Source: Desulfobacteraceae bacterium (GTDB lineage Bacteria; Desulfobacterota; Desulfobacteria; Desulfobacterales; Desulfobacteraceae). From it: DNA of 47,532 bases. Below are positions 16,996-25,322 of this stretch, in pieces. The notes below the pieces were generated by a model. That model had not been told where the DNA came from, searched no databases, and worked only from the letters and a program-made list of their open reading frames with translations. The stretch is from positions 1 to 47,532 of the forward strand of contig JAAEKY010000215.1 of NCBI GenBank assembly GCA_024227235.1, in the 5' to 3' direction. Position numbers and translations under genes: made by a program. The number at the start of each line of letters is the position of its first letter. Positions within the stretch are counted from its first letter, which is position 1.

Positions 16996-17300
16996 TCATT
17001 CAATTACATTAACCAAACAGTGTATACCACCTTTGAAGGTTGTGGTTTCGCTGGGGACGATAACAACCTTGTATCCCACTGACTTGAAATCAGCTATGTT
17101 TTTTGAATAAGATTATTCTCAGTTCTAAGAAGGCTCTTGCTTGGTTATCGGCATAAGAAGCATCTTTTGCCCTGATCTCTTACCAATATATACGGAATAC
17201 TGTTTATATCATATTGATCAAAAAATTCTTGATTAAACACCGTCCTATGAGTTATAAAATGATTGAGAAGTTTGTAAAAAGTTATCTTGCGATTTTAATT
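16996..17300 (-). pseudogene. Decayed gene fragment, possibly a GME-superfamily (arginine-deiminase-like) C-terminus
   Basis: Reading the minus strand in pieces recovers a protein-like sequence broken by at least two frameshifts. The upstream piece reads FITHRTVFNQEFFDQYD then INSIPYILVRD. A second frame reads SYADNQARAFLELRIILF. A third, entered by dropping one A from a six-A run near 17100, reads ADFKSVGYKVVIVPS and ends FKGGIHCLVNVIE at a TGA (16998-16996). The GGIHC pattern before the C-terminus resembles the catalytic Cys region of guanidine-modifying enzymes such as agmatine or arginine deiminases. That family call is weak. The fragment has no intact start and no ribosome site, so it is probably a dead remnant. 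Confidence 0.4.
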
Positions 17301-17485
17301 TTGGCAAGTCCAGAAGAGCCAGAAACCTAATCGGATCTATTGGGGGATTTTAAAACAAATTCATAGCAATTGCGTTGAACTTTCATTTGGCGACCAGGCA
17401 AAAGAGGTTTTAATAACCAGAAAAATCATAGATATTGATCAGGCATCGGAGTTCAAATCAGTTTATAAAATGAAAAGGAATTTAT
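17301..17485. other. Gap before the stand-alone receiver gene
   Basis: On the plus strand a frame without stops reads through here (phrases NCVELSFGDQAKEVLITRK and IDIDQASEFKSVYKMKRN) and overlaps the start of the receiver gene in another frame. It looks peptide-like but I see no start codon with a ribosome site and no family. It may be another remnant. The receiver gene has its own site, AAAAGGAA, before 17486. Confidence 0.3.
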
Positions 17486-17872
17486 ATGAAACAAAAAAAG
17501 ATTTTAGTTGTTGATGATGAAAAAGCCATACTTCTGTTGTTAGAAACCGCTTTTTCAAGAGCAGGGTATGAAGTATTGATTGCAACAAGAGCGGAAAAGG
17601 CTTTAGCGTTGTTAGAAAATGAAGAAGTTCATGTCATGTTTTTAGATCTAAATATGTCAGAAATGAATGGTCTCGATTTGTGCGCCAATATTAAAAAAAT
17701 TATGCCAATTTCCGTTGCGTACGCCATGACGGGTTATGCTTCACTCTTTGGACTTTCTGATTGTTTAGATGCTGGTTTTGATGATTATTTTAAAAAACCG
17801 GTTGACTTAAAAGTTTTGATTAAAGCTGCTGAAGATGCTTTTATTAAAATCGAAAGATGGAAAAAAGGGTGA
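17486..17872 (+). CDS. Stand-alone response regulator receiver protein
   Basis: This 128-residue protein is a single CheY-like receiver with no output domain. The acidic pocket is Asp10-Asp11 in VVDDE, the acceptor is Asp54 in MFLDLNMSEM, the switch Thr is Thr82 in AMTGYA, and the conserved lysine is Lys104 in FKKPV. All key residues are present, so it should be phosphorylatable. It lies alone between the sigma-54 regulator and the chemoreceptor operon and probably works as a phosphorelay intermediate or by binding a partner. No kinase is encoded next to it. Confidence 0.93.
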   Translation: MKQKKILVVDDEKAILLLLETAFSRAGYEVLIATRAEKALALLENEEVHVMFLDLNMSEMNGLDLCANIKKIMPISVAYAMTGYASLFGLSDCLDAGFDDYFKKPVDLKVLIKAAEDAFIKIERWKKG

Positions 17873-18109
17873 GAAGTCAAAAAAGACAATGCCCCTTGTA
17901 ACCGCGTAGCGTAAATATAGGAAGCCCCTGGTGGAATTGAGTAAAAGTGTTAGATCCTGCGATGCGGTTGCTAATATTAAAAAAAGAAAGAATAATTAAA
18001 AATATACTTTAAAAATTCTTTATAAGAATAATTAATTTTAAAAGAAGATTGCAGTAAAGCCATATTTCTGATCTCTTGAATATAATAATCTCCATCCATT
18101 TTTTTTGAC

Positions 18110-18142
18110 TGTCATTTTTTTCTGACTGTCATTTTTTTCTGA
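18110..18142. promoter_or_regulatory. Tandem operator-like sites 1 and 2 (TGTCA-type)
   Basis: The unit TGTCATTTTTTTCTGA occurs twice back to back with a 17-base period, at 18110-18126 and 18127-18142. Site 1 ends TGAC and so lacks only the last base of the TGTCA-N8-TGACA inverted repeat; site 2 ends TGAA. They lie about 165-210 bases upstream of the sigma-54 promoter, a usual enhancer distance. Confidence 0.65.
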
Positions 18143-18219
18143 ATAACAAATAACCCTTTGTTTTTAAACAAAATTTAATGCAATCATATCTATGATAGAC
18201 CATAAAATTTCGTCTAAGC

Positions 18220-18237
18220 TGTCATTTTTTTCTGACA
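18220..18237. promoter_or_regulatory. Operator-like site 3, perfect TGTCA-N8-TGACA
   Basis: TGTCATTTTTTTCTGACA is a perfect five-base inverted repeat around eight bases and shares its inner T-tract with sites 1 and 2. Its centre is about 85-90 bases upstream of the -12 element. It fits a dimeric activator site, and the nearby NtrC-type regulator at 15571 is the obvious candidate binder. Confidence 0.7.
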
Positions 18238-18303
18238 AATTATGACAATAGCAGGTTTTCTATAACTGACTGAATTTTTTAAATAAATTTGTCAAAATGC
18301 TCT

Positions 18304-18320
18304 TTGGCACAAAACTTGTA
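18304..18320 (+). promoter_or_regulatory. Sigma-54 promoter (-24/-12)
   Basis: TTGGCACAAAACTTGTA matches the consensus TTGGCAC-N5-TTGCA with the correct spacing, and differs only by T for C in the -12 GC pair. It lies 66 bases before the ATG at 18386 and drives, by position, the 18386-cheW-receptor operon. The repeated sites upstream support activator-dependent transcription. Confidence 0.75.
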
Positions 18321-18385
18321 ATACTTCTTTCTTGAAAAGCCTAAAGAAATTAGATTTGTGATTTACGATATAGGAGAAATTGTAT

Positions 18386-18781
18386 ATGAATCTTGTACTG
18401 TTTATTCACGAGGATTCTTCAGAAAATGGGATACAGCTTAAAAATCATATTCAACAAGAAATTAATGGGATTGATCTCCAAATTTTTCAGACGTTTAATT
18501 CGTTAAAATCAAGATTAAAGTGTTTTTCCCACTATAGAGATAGAGATATATTTATATTATTAGCAGAGTCTAAAAAGCGATGGAATGAACTCGTCTCTTT
18601 GATTGATCTATTGGAAGATAAACGCATTATATTAATACTTCCAGATGATTCAAAAATCACCATATCGGGAGCTCATAAATTATTCCCACGCTTTTTTACT
18701 TTTGTAAATGATACCTATGATGACCTTGGGGAAGTGCTAAAAAAGATGATCAAGAAGGAAAAAATAAAAACAACGAATTAG
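18386..18781 (+). CDS. Small unknown protein, receiver-like fold possible
   Basis: I do not recognise this 131-residue soluble protein. It alternates hydrophobic strands and helices (NLVLFIHEDSS, DIFILLAESKK, KRIILILPDDS) in the order of a receiver or flavodoxin-like fold, but it has no acidic pocket. At the place of the acceptor Asp it reads FILLAES, so it would not be phosphorylated. I chose the ATG at 18386, nine bases after AGGAG, over an upstream TTG at 18380 that would be only three bases from that site. It is the first gene after the sigma-54 promoter and ends 14 bases before cheW. A role in chemosensory signalling with CheW and the receptor is likely from context only. Confidence 0.75.
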   Translation: MNLVLFIHEDSSENGIQLKNHIQQEINGIDLQIFQTFNSLKSRLKCFSHYRDRDIFILLAESKKRWNELVSLIDLLEDKRIILILPDDSKITISGAHKLFPRFFTFVNDTYDDLGEVLKKMIKKEKIKTTN

Positions 18782-18795
18782 GGAGGTAATCAAGA

Positions 18796-19308
18796 ATGAG
18801 CCAATCGGTAGAAACAACGGACCAGGTAATAAAGGCCACCTTAGTTAAGACGGGTAAATATCTGACATTTACCCTTAATGAAGAAGAATACGGGATCGGT
18901 ATTCTCAAGGTAAAAGAAATTATAGGCATGATGCCCATTACCTCTGTCCCCCGTACGCCAGAATTTGTAAAAGGGGTGGTTAATCTACGCGGGAAAGTCA
19001 TCCCGGTAATGGATTTAAGACTGAAATTTGATATGGGGGAGATACCCTATACCGAGCGGACCTGCATTATAGTTGTTGAAATTGAATCTGATGCAACCAT
19101 TGTCCTTATCGGTATTGTGGTTGATGCTGTATCCGAAGTTTTAAATATCAGTGAAGAAGAAATAGAAGATGCCCCTCAATTTGGAACATCGCTTGACACC
19201 AACTATATCCTTGGTATGGCAAAAATGGAAGGTGGGGTCAAAATACTGTTAGATATTGATAAAGTTTTGAGCCAGGAAGAGGTGACACAGATTGAGGACG
19301 TCGCTTAA
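18796..19308 (+). CDS. cheW: Chemotaxis coupling protein CheW
   Basis: CheW is the adaptor that links chemoreceptors to the CheA kinase. This 170-residue protein has the full CheW domain (about 15-155), including the conserved VPRTPEFVKGVVNLRGKVIPV block near 55-75 and the C-terminal LLDIDKVL. The ribosome site GGGAGG lies before the ATG. It stands between a small unknown protein and a chemoreceptor, 34 bases from the latter, so it probably serves that receptor specifically. No cheA lies in the window. Confidence 0.96.
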   Translation: MSQSVETTDQVIKATLVKTGKYLTFTLNEEEYGIGILKVKEIIGMMPITSVPRTPEFVKGVVNLRGKVIPVMDLRLKFDMGEIPYTERTCIIVVEIESDATIVLIGIVVDAVSEVLNISEEEIEDAPQFGTSLDTNYILGMAKMEGGVKILLDIDKVLSQEEVTQIEDVA

Positions 19309-19342
19309 TTTATAAAAGTTTAATTAATTTAAGGAGAGACAC

Positions 19343-21448
19343 ATGTTTAAAAATATGGGGTTAAAATTTAAAATTATCCTTGGCAGCAGTGTAACTCTGG
19401 TTCTGATGGTGATACTGGGTATTGTCAGCATCAATGCCACTAAATCTTTGACTGAGTCCAACGAGAAAGTGGACCATACACATGTTGTTATTGCCAAAGC
19501 CAATGACATCATAGCTTCTGGTGTAGACATGGAAACGGGTATGAGAGGGTACCTTCTGGCAGGAAAAGAAGAGTTCCTTGGTCCATACAATGGCGGAAGG
19601 GAAAATTTTTACAAGTTGGTCGCGTCTTTGTCAAAGACCGTTGATGATAATCCGGCACAGGTTCAGCTTCTTTCAGAAGTTAAAACCAATATTGATGCCT
19701 GGCAAAAAGATGTCACTGAAGTTCAAATTGCCTTGCGACGGAAAATCGGGGATGCCAAGACCATGAATGATATGGCCCATTTAGTGGCTCAGGCCAAGGG
19801 TAAACAGTATTTTGATAAATTTCGGGCCCAAATAAAAACATTTATTGAAAGGGAGGCTGGCTTGATGGAGAAACGGAAAAATGCAGCCAAAGCCCTGAAA
19901 CTTGATTCGCAGCAAAATATCAATACATATAAAGAACTCAATAATTGGGTTGAGCATACCTATAAAGTCATTATGCAGGCCAATGATATCATCGCAGCCG
20001 GTGTAGACATGGAAACCGGTATGAGAGGGTATCTTTTAGCAGGAAAAGACGAGTTTCTTGATCCTTACAAAGGCGGACAGAAAAAGTTTTATGAATTGAT
20101 CGCATCTCTTTCCAAGACCGTGAATGACAACCCTGCTCAGGTCAAACTCTTAGATGAAGTTAAAACCAATATCGATGCCTGGCAAAAAGATGTCACTGAA
20201 GTTCAAATTGCTTTGCGACGGAAAATCGGGAATGCTAAAACCATGGATGACATGGCAGACCTTGTTGCCGAAGCAAGAGGAAAGAAATACTTTGATAAGT
20301 TCCGCGGCCAGATAGGAACCTTTGTAGACAGAGAACAAAAACTCATGGATGAACGAAAAGCCGGGGCAAAAAAAACATCCAGTAGTTCCATGTACATGAT
20401 CATTGGTGGTGTAATTCTTGCCATCGTTTTTGCACTTGTTATATCTTTATTGCTTGCCAATTCTGTGGCCAGTCCATTCAGAGCAATCTTTCAGGGACTT
20501 AAAACCTTTAGTGCAGGAGAGCTTGATAGTGTGAAAGTAAGGTTCCAGGAAGTGATTGAAGGCTTGACATCTGGATCTAGCCAGGTATCCCAGGCAAGCG
20601 GTCAGATTGCTTCAGGCAGCTCCCAGCAGGCCGCCAGCTTAGAAGAAACATCATCAACATTGGAAGAAATTTCAAGTATGACCAATAATAATGCGGAAAA
20701 CGCAAGCCAGGCCAATACGTTGATGCAGAACGCCAATAGCGTGGTTACCGAGGCCAACCAATCCATGGACGATCTGACCCGATCCATGGAGGAAATTTCC
20801 AAGGCCAGTGAAGAAACATCCAAAATTGTTAAGACGATTGACGAAATTGCCTTCCAAACCAATCTGCTTGCTTTAAATGCAGCCGTTGAAGCTGCCAGAG
20901 CCGGAGAAGCAGGCGCTGGGTTTGCCGTTGTTGCCGATGAGGTCAGGAATCTTGCCATGCGTGCTGCAGATGCGGCAAAAGACACGTCCGAACTCATTGA
21001 AGGAACAGTAAAAAAAGTCAATGATGGTGCCACACTTGTTGGAAAAACAAATGAAGCGTTTAAACAGGTTACTGACAGTTCAGCAAAGGTCGGGGCACTG
21101 GTGGCTGAGATCAGCTCTGCATCCAAAGAACAGGCAGATGGGATCAACCAGGTGACTACGGCAGTATCTGAAATGGATAGCGTCGTACAGCAGAACGCAG
21201 CAGGTTCAGAGGAACTGTCTTCACAGGCGAGTGAATTGAGTAACAAAGTGAATATTATGCTGGAAATAGTAGAAGGTGAAAAAGGTGATGGTAGTACCAA
21301 TGTACAGATGCTCGCACATGATTCGAATACAATTAATCCACAAAAGAGACGACAGACGAGTCTTGCAGCTATACCCAAGAAAAACAGAGAAGTCCGCCCG
21401 GAACAAGTGATTCCGTTTGATGATGAAGAAAGTTTCGAAGATTTCTAA
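19343..21448 (+). CDS. Methyl-accepting chemoreceptor with tandem duplicated CHASE3-like sensor
   Basis: A 701-residue receptor. One membrane helix lies near residues 11-31 and another near 352-372. Between them the periplasmic region holds two copies of a CHASE3-like helical domain offset by exactly 160 residues: [20 protein letters not shown] near 53 and [20 protein letters not shown] near 213, each followed by [20 protein letters not shown] short HAMP-like segment follows (about 375-410). The cytoplasmic signalling hairpin is clear at [19 protein letters not shown]. The C-terminus, after a linker, ends in ESFEDF, which could act as a tether for CheR/CheB-type enzymes. It is co-transcribed with cheW and is expected to be sigma-54 controlled. 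The ligand is unknown. Confidence 0.95.
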   Translation: MFKNMGLKFKIILGSSVTLVLMVILGIVSINATKSLTESNEKVDHTHVVIAKANDIIASGVDMETGMRGYLLAGKEEFLGPYNGGRENFYKLVASLSKTVDDNPAQVQLLSEVKTNIDAWQKDVTEVQIALRRKIGDAKTMNDMAHLVAQAKGKQYFDKFRAQIKTFIEREAGLMEKRKNAAKALKLDSQQNINTYKELNNWVEHTYKVIMQANDIIAAGVDMETGMRGYLLAGKDEFLDPYKGGQKKFYELIASLSKTVNDNPAQVKLLDEVKTNIDAWQKDVTEVQIALRRKIGNAKTMDDMADLVAEARGKKYFDKFRGQIGTFVDREQKLMDERKAGAKKTSSSSMYMIIGGVILAIVFALVISLLLANSVASPFRAIFQGLKTFSAGELDSVKVRFQEVIEGLTSGSSQVSQASGQIASGSSQQAASLEETSSTLEEISSMTNNNAENASQANTLMQNANSVVTEANQSMDDLTRSMEEISKASEETSKIVKTIDEIAFQTNLLALNAAVEAARAGEAGAGFAVVADEVRNLAMRAADAAKDTSELIEGTVKKVNDGATLVGKTNEAFKQVTDSSAKVGALVAEISSASKEQADGINQVTTAVSEMDSVVQQNAAGSEELSSQASELSNKVNIMLEIVEGEKGDGSTNVQMLAHDSNTINPQKRRQTSLAAIPKKNREVRPEQVIPFDDEESFEDF

Positions 21449-21467
21449 CACGTAAGTCATTTTATTG

Positions 21468-21498
21468 GCACAGGGTATGGCAAGTATATACCCTGTGC
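21468..21498 (+). terminator. Strong hairpin after the chemoreceptor gene
   Basis: GCACAGGGTAT (21468-21478) pairs perfectly with ATACCCTGTGC (21488-21498), an 11-base stem with a nine-base loop, 20 bases after the receptor stop. There is no U-tract directly after it, so it may act as an RNA 3' end or a weak terminator rather than a textbook one. Confidence 0.5.
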
Positions 21499-21603
21499 TG
21501 CTAAAATAAACTTTTCGTAGCAAAATTCATTAAACAAGTTAAAAAGACCTAAATTAAAGGCCGACTATGAGTGCTGAAGCGATTGAAAATTTAATAGAAA
21601 AGT

Positions 21604-21987
21604 TCAATCGCACTTTTCGTTTAAAAGGTTTTCAACCATTTTTGTCATTTCAGATTTTACAACTGGTTTCAGGAGCAGCCCATTGGCACCGATATCCACC
21701 CCCCTTTTTGGTGTTAGCTTATCGCTAAATCCTGTGCAGATAATGATTGGTAATTTCGTATCTACTTTTCTGATTGCTTGAATCAACCGATCCCCCGTCA
21801 TTTCTGGCATGGTCATGTCTGTAATTATAAGATCATATGAAATCTTACTGGCAATAGATTCAGTAAACTTAGACTGTGATAATATAACTGAATCATAATT
21901 GAATTTGTATGTCGCAAAGGATAACAGGGCCAAAGCGGTCAGACCTGTTACAAAAATAGTTAAGGAAAGTTTATTTGAAAATTTTAT
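21604..21987 (-). pseudogene. In-frame internal-deletion scar of a hybrid histidine kinase
   Basis: The open frame starts with what looks like the first membrane segment of a sensor kinase (FSNKLSLTIFVTGLTALALL then SFATYKFNYDSVILSQSKF). It continues without a break into the second half of a receiver domain (YDLIITDMTMPEMTGDRL with the acceptor Asp, then IICTGFS and LLKPV). The sensor, histidine, ATPase and receiver N-terminal parts are missing. At the expected start, 21987-21985, the codon is ATA preceded by AAGAGGT, which suggests a lost ATG; a TTG at 21933 is the first usual start and would give a 109-residue piece. I read this as a decayed gene whose middle was deleted in frame. A small functional protein cannot be excluded. 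Confidence 0.6.
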
Positions 21988-22136
21988 TGATACCTCTTTT
22001 ATTTATTAAGTTCAATAAATCAACAATATCTTTTTGCATTCAATTGAATATAGGTAACTGAATTTAAATAGAAGCGGTGATTCATATCAGTACAAAAATT
22101 GAAAGGGTATCAATGGCTTAATTATCAAAAAGGATG

Positions 22137-22166
22137 TTGACAGCCAGAACGCACAAATAGCATAAT
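22137..22166 (+). promoter_or_regulatory. Sigma-70-like promoter touching the start codon
   Basis: TTGACA (22137-22142) and CATAAT (22161-22166) are separated by 18 bases. Transcription would start near 22173, which is at the ATG at 22174, so the message could be leaderless. No ribosome site is visible before that ATG. Confidence 0.5.
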
Positions 22167-22173
22167 TGTCTTC

Positions 22174-22818
22174 ATGGAAACTATATGGATTATTGGAGCG
22201 GGTCGTTTTGGATTAAAGGCATTAGATCAATTGTCAAGACAACATAAGGATTGGCAGTTTGTACTGGTGGACAAAAAATTGGAGGCCCTGGAAAAATTAA
22301 AAGAGGCTAATATATCAATTGAGCAAACAGATGGTGCCCGGTTTTTACTTGATCATCTGAAACCCGGAACAAATGTGTCATGGATTATCCCGTCACTTCC
22401 CCTTCATCTGGCATGGGAATGGTGCCGGATGAAAATGGGGACAGATAGAATTGAGCAAATTCAAGTTTCTTCAAAAATTGATTCTTTTTTGCCCCACCCG
22501 ATTCATGGGACTAACAAAGATATCTATGTGAGCAATGCTGATTTTATATGTCCCTCTAATTGCAATGAGCCTGAAGAATTTTGCACGGTTACCAAAGGTC
22601 CCAGAAAAAAAGATATGTTCAGACGGTTAAAAGAATTGCAATTTAAAGATTATACTTCCATTGTTCTGCGCAGTAAGCAGATAGGCGCAGGAATCGGAGG
22701 GTATACCCCTGATTCTCTTTTTTCTTTTTTAGAAAAAGTAGCCGCTCACACAGGTCTTCTTCTTCTTTGTACAGCTTGCCGATGCCATGGCGTTATTACA
22801 GGGGTAAAGCGGCTATAA
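22174..22818 (+). CDS. Unknown Rossmann-fold, cysteine-rich protein
   Basis: I do not recognise this 214-residue protein by name. The N-terminus is a dinucleotide-binding Rossmann start (WIIGAGRFGLKAL, GAGRFG at residues 8-13) followed by an acidic end of the second strand (FVLVDKK), as in TrkA-N type NAD-binding domains. The C-terminal half has clustered cysteines (ICPSNCNEPEEFC near 127-139 and CTACRC near 202-207) that could hold a metal or iron-sulphur cluster. It has no membrane segment. A promoter overlaps the start, so a leaderless message is possible; a downstream start is an alternative. It lies 56 bases before pyrF on the same strand and may share its transcript. Confidence 0.75.
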   Translation: METIWIIGAGRFGLKALDQLSRQHKDWQFVLVDKKLEALEKLKEANISIEQTDGARFLLDHLKPGTNVSWIIPSLPLHLAWEWCRMKMGTDRIEQIQVSSKIDSFLPHPIHGTNKDIYVSNADFICPSNCNEPEEFCTVTKGPRKKDMFRRLKELQFKDYTSIVLRSKQIGAGIGGYTPDSLFSFLEKVAAHTGLLLLCTACRCHGVITGVKRL

Positions 22819-22874
22819 ATATTGACTTGCGTAACAAAAACTTGATAAAAGCCTAATTAAAAAAGGATAGGTCT

Positions 22875-23600
22875 ATGCAAAAGATAGGTAAGGATTATAT
22901 TGTATTCCCTTTAGATTTTTCTTCTTTAAGAGAAGCAAAAGAGTATGTGAAGCTGCTTGATGGGAATGTTGGGATGTTTAAAATTGGGCTGGAGCTGTTT
23001 ATTGACCAGGGACCGTCTGTGATTCAAATGGTAAAAGAACTAACACAGGCAAAAATATTTCTTGATCTTAAACTTCATGATATCTCTGCCACAGTTCAAA
23101 GGGCCATGGCAAGGGTCGCAAATTTAGGGGTTGATCTTGTCACAGTCCATTGCTCATCCTCAAAAAAAATGCTTGAAAAGGCAGTTGAAGGGGGAAAAGG
23201 ACAAACAGGGGTTTTGGGTGTTACGCTTTTAACAGACAACGATAATGATACAGTAAAGGCCTGTGGGTTTAAGGATACATATGTACAAGATACTCAAGCT
23301 TTGGTAATCAAACGAGCAGCAATGGCTTATGATGCTGGATGCAAAGGAGTGGTCTGCTCTGGAAAGGAAGTCCATAAGATAAAGAAACAGTTCGGAGAAT
23401 CATTTCTGACAGTAACGCCGGGGATCAGGCCTGCATGGACACTTCTTGAAAAGGATGATCAAAAAAGAGTCACTACCCCGGGCCAGGCGATTAGGCTTGG
23501 CAGCGACCTGATTGTTATTGGTCGGCCCATAAGAGATGCCAATGATCCTGCCAAGGCTGCACAAAAAGTTATTGAAGAGATTGAGGCAGCCTTAAAATAA
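22875..23600 (+). CDS. pyrF: Orotidine-5'-phosphate decarboxylase
   Basis: PyrF converts OMP to UMP, the last step of de novo pyrimidine synthesis. This 241-residue protein is a TIM barrel of normal length. The catalytic Asp-Lys-Asp motif is visible as FLDLKLHDISATV near residues 62-74. The phosphate-binding end is TPGIRP near 181 and VIGRPI near 217. The ribosome site is AAAGGAT. The gene converges on lysC with only five bases between the stops. Confidence 0.96.
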   Translation: MQKIGKDYIVFPLDFSSLREAKEYVKLLDGNVGMFKIGLELFIDQGPSVIQMVKELTQAKIFLDLKLHDISATVQRAMARVANLGVDLVTVHCSSSKKMLEKAVEGGKGQTGVLGVTLLTDNDNDTVKACGFKDTYVQDTQALVIKRAAMAYDAGCKGVVCSGKEVHKIKKQFGESFLTVTPGIRPAWTLLEKDDQKRVTTPGQAIRLGSDLIVIGRPIRDANDPAKAAQKVIEEIEAALK

Positions 23601-23605
23601 AGCGC

Positions 23606-24826
23606 TTATTTTTCTTGATCAAGTTTAAATGCTGAGTGAAGCGTTCTGACAGCAAGTTCAGCATATTTTGCAAGGATAACGCAGGAGATCCTGATTTCAG
23701 ATGTGCTGATCAAACGGATATTAATATTTTCAGACGCCAATGCCTGGAACATGGTAGCGGCCACACCAGAATGACTTTTCATCCCAAGTCCGATAACTGA
23801 AACCTTAGCGATTTCTTCAGCAGTTAGAATATCAGAAGAACCGATTTCTTTGGCAACCTTTTGAGAGATCTGTTTTGCTTTATCAAAGTCATCTTTTGTT
23901 ACGGTAAAGGTCACATCGGTTTCACCACCGGATCGTGTGTTCTGGATAATCATATCCACACTGATTTCCGCTTCAGCTAATGGCGTGAATATTTTTGCTG
24001 AGACACCGGGTTGGTCAGGCACTTTTTTTAAGGTAATTCTGGCTTCATTCATATCACAGGTAATACCCGACACAACGACACTTTCCATATCTGCACTTTC
24101 ATTAACGACCATGGTTCCTTCCTCCTCATTGAATGATGATCTGACATGTACGGGTACATTATATTTTTTTGCAAATTCAACGGATCGAATCTGGAGAACC
24201 TTGGCACCCAATATGGCCATTTCAAGCATTTCGTCGTAGGTTATTTTATGGATTTTTCTTGCAGTGCTGCACACTCTTGGATCTGTGGTGTATACGCCAT
24301 CCACATCTGTGAAGATTTCACAGACATCTGCATCCAAAGATGATGCAATTGCAACAGCTGATGTATCAGATCCACCGCGTCCCAGTGTGGTGATAGATCC
24401 ATCCTCATCTGCCCCCTGGAATCCTGCAACCACGGCAATATATCTTTTATCAAGAAATTGTTTAATATTTTTACCGTCAATATTTAATATTCTTGCTTTT
24501 CCAGATGATTTATCCGTCTTAATACCTGCCTGGAAACCAAGAAAAGATTTTGCTTTATAGCCTCGTGACTTGAAGACCATTGCAAGAAGCGCTGCAGTTG
24601 TCTGCTCACCTGTTGCAAGAAGGACATCAAGTTCGCTTTTGTCAGGCACATTAGACGCTTGTTGTGCAAGGCCGATGAGACTATCGGTTACACCTGCCAT
24701 AGCAGAGAGTACCACAACAACTTTATCTCCTTGATCGTGTGCTTTCAGAACTCTGTCAGCCACATGATTAATACGGTCAATGTCTGCAACAGATGTCCCC
24801 CCATATTTTTGTACCCTTAACGCCAT
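23606..24826 (-). CDS. lysC: Aspartate kinase
   Basis: A 406-residue monofunctional aspartokinase, which phosphorylates aspartate at the head of lysine, threonine and methionine synthesis. The N-terminal kinase domain begins [11 protein letters not shown] (5-15) and includes [13 protein letters not shown] near 173. The C-terminal half has two ACT domains (from about 265 and 345), so end-product feedback is expected. The ribosome site CTGGAG lies six bases before the ATG. It is the third gene of nnr-tsaE-lysC, 31 bases after tsaE. No lysine riboswitch is seen, and none would be expected inside an operon. Confidence 0.96.
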   Translation of the reverse strand: MALRVQKYGGTSVADIDRINHVADRVLKAHDQGDKVVVVLSAMAGVTDSLIGLAQQASNVPDKSELDVLLATGEQTTAALLAMVFKSRGYKAKSFLGFQAGIKTDKSSGKARILNIDGKNIKQFLDKRYIAVVAGFQGADEDGSITTLGRGGSDTSAVAIASSLDADVCEIFTDVDGVYTTDPRVCSTARKIHKITYDEMLEMAILGAKVLQIRSVEFAKKYNVPVHVRSSFNEEEGTMVVNESADMESVVVSGITCDMNEARITLKKVPDQPGVSAKIFTPLAEAEISVDMIIQNTRSGGETDVTFTVTKDDFDKAKQISQKVAKEIGSSDILTAEEIAKVSVIGLGMKSHSGVAATMFQALASENINIRLISTSEIRISCVILAKYAELAVRTLHSAFKLDQEK

Positions 24827-24857
24827 AATAACTCCAGAATTTAGAAATTAATAAAAT

Positions 24858-25322
24858 TCATGAAAATAATCTGCTTACCAGATTTGATCCACCTTGTCCA
24901 TAGGCGAAAACGGAAATTATCCTGTTATACTGTTCATCAAATTTAAAATTGATTTCAATATCAAATTGAAATGAAATATCGTTCAAGATTTGGGGCCACT
25001 CAACAACAATAATATTGTTGTCATCAATAAGGTCGTCAAATCCGATAAATTCAAGTTCATCTACAGAACCTAATCGGTAAAGATCAAGATGACATAAGGT
25101 GAATTTTTTTGCTGGATACTCATTAATGATATTAAATGTCGGGCTGGTAATATAATATTTTTTTGACACCCCAAGTCCTTTTGCAAGCCCCTGGACAAAA
25201 GTCGTTTTGCCGGCTCCTAATTCGCCGATAAGAGCAATGGACAGTCCCTTAGAGATGTTATTCCCTATTTTTTTTCCCAGTGCCAGTGTGTGGTTTGATG
25301 TCTTTGATTCTATGGTTTTCAT
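24858..25322 (-). CDS. tsaE: tRNA threonylcarbamoyladenosine biosynthesis ATPase TsaE
   Basis: TsaE is the P-loop ATPase of the t6A tRNA-modifying complex with TsaB and TsaD. With the start at 25322 the protein is 154 residues, the normal length. Walker A is GELGAGKTT at 33-41, followed by the family motifs SPTFNIINEY and HLDLYRLG. I chose this ATG because it overlaps the nnr stop by four bases (ATGA); the longer reading frame upstream (to 25418) runs inside nnr and adds nothing conserved. It is the middle gene of nnr-tsaE-lysC. Confidence 0.95.
   Translation of the reverse strand: MKTIESKTSNHTLALGKKIGNNISKGLSIALIGELGAGKTTFVQGLAKGLGVSKKYYITSPTFNIINEYPAKKFTLCHLDLYRLGSVDELEFIGFDDLIDDNNIIVVEWPQILNDISFQFDIEINFKFDEQYNRIISVFAYGQGGSNLVSRLFS

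Larger units (their letters stand above)
17873..18385. other. Long regulatory intergenic region
   Basis: About 510 bases without a gene. The first 190 bases hold nothing I can name apart from an AT-rich palindrome around 18008-18047. From 18110 the region carries three operator-like repeats and a sigma-54 promoter, listed separately. A ribosome site (AGGAG, 18372-18376) precedes the ATG at 18386. Confidence 0.65.

Noticed and set aside
18110-18237. Repeated TGTCA units considered as a CRISPR array
   Set aside because: The units are only 17 bases, two are directly adjacent with no spacer, and no cas genes are near.
21468-21498. Hairpin after the chemoreceptor considered as an operator
   Set aside because: It is too far from any start on either strand and lies just after a stop, so a transcript-end role is simpler.
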